NCBI GenBank assembly: GCA_949825065.1
Contig: OX463859.1
Span: 12,910,452 to 12,974,451 of the forward strand
Source of the DNA: Odontocerum albicorne
Lineage: Eukaryota > Arthropoda > Insecta > Trichoptera > Odontoceridae
Direction: 5' to 3'
DNA: 64,000 nt
Shown here: positions 63,831 to 64,000 of the stretch, piece after piece
Layout of the letters: each line of letters starts with the position of its first letter
Numbering within the stretch: the first letter of the stretch is position 1
Program-made: the position numbers and the translations under genes
Notes under the pieces: generated by a model
Seen by the model: the letters and a program-made list of their open reading frames with translations, nothing else
Databases searched by the model: none
What the model was told of the DNA's origin: nothing

Positions 63831-64000
63831 TCAAGTGTTTGGAGATGAAAGGTTTCCAATAACTTTGGTCATATATAATCTTTCAATAAAAAGGGGAAAA
63901 AAACATGCCGGTGTGCTCTGATTGTCCCACTTTGTTATGCCATCGGATCCACTATAGTGGTGAGGCCGGTGAGTTTGCTGGTATGCAACGGCTCACCCAC
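63831..64000. other. No gene seen at window edge
   Basis: The last 100 bases are less AT-rich (TGCCATCGGATCCACTATAG, TGGTGAGGCCGGTGAGTTTG) and may belong to a feature that continues beyond the window. Confidence 0.35.

Overview
The window looks like AT-rich, repeat-dominated arthropod (most likely insect) nuclear DNA. There are no operons. Almost every protein-like stretch is a decayed transposable element: DD34D mariners, other IS630-Tc1-mariner copies, piggyBac, Helitron helicase, a Penelope-like element with a GIY-YIG domain, and many 3' ends of non-LTR retrotransposons. tRNA-derived SINEs, MITEs, LTRs, micro- and minisatellites fill much of the rest. The order of insect cannot be fixed from the sequence alone. 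A run of 200 Ns (41716-41915) is an assembly gap.

Only one stretch looks like a host gene: a putative 5' UTR exon (14472-14683) running into a short coding start (14684-14784) that ends at a GTAAGT donor. Its product is not recognised and no later exon was identified. Everything downstream in the same orientation may be its intron.

Layout. 1-2.9 kb: a degenerate minisatellite, a Helitron 3' end and a piggyBac relic. 4.1-5.1 kb: an internally deleted mariner. 7.2-9.1 kb: an LTR, a LINE relic split by a SINE, and a short Helitron-like element. 9.5-13.6 kb: LINE relics, a second Helitron-like copy with an expanded TA tract, and transposase debris. 14.5-17 kb: the host exon and SINEs. 17.9-26.9 kb: LINE relics of several families, tandem arrays, a long palindrome and a MITE. 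27-30.3 kb: a three-level nest (LINE, then a DDE transposon, then a SINE). 31-34 kb: LINE relics and a MITE with perfect 31-bp ends. 35-41.6 kb: tandem arrays, jockey-like and other LINE relics. 41.9-43.7 kb: the Penelope-like element, a 750-bp compound microsatellite and a third Helitron-like copy. 44-57 kb: a deleted mariner, LINE relics, an LTR, and a TTA-flanked MITE inside a LINE. 58-64 kb: a deleted mariner, an almost intact 1.29-kb mariner with one frameshift, and SINEs.

The elements interact in recognisable ways. The most abundant SINE shares its 3' tail with a LINE family in the same window, suggesting a LINE-SINE mobilisation pair. Three of the four mariners are deletion derivatives with usable-looking ends, of the kind a full-length transposase could mobilise in trans. 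Several LINE relics carry minisatellites grown out of their own coding sequence. Short Helitron-like copies carry TA tracts that have expanded into long microsatellites. I found no clear previously undescribed cellular system. The strongest leads are the Helitron-like family with its internal microsatellite, the hammerhead-like fold downstream of the Penelope-like ORF, and the LINE-SINE pair.
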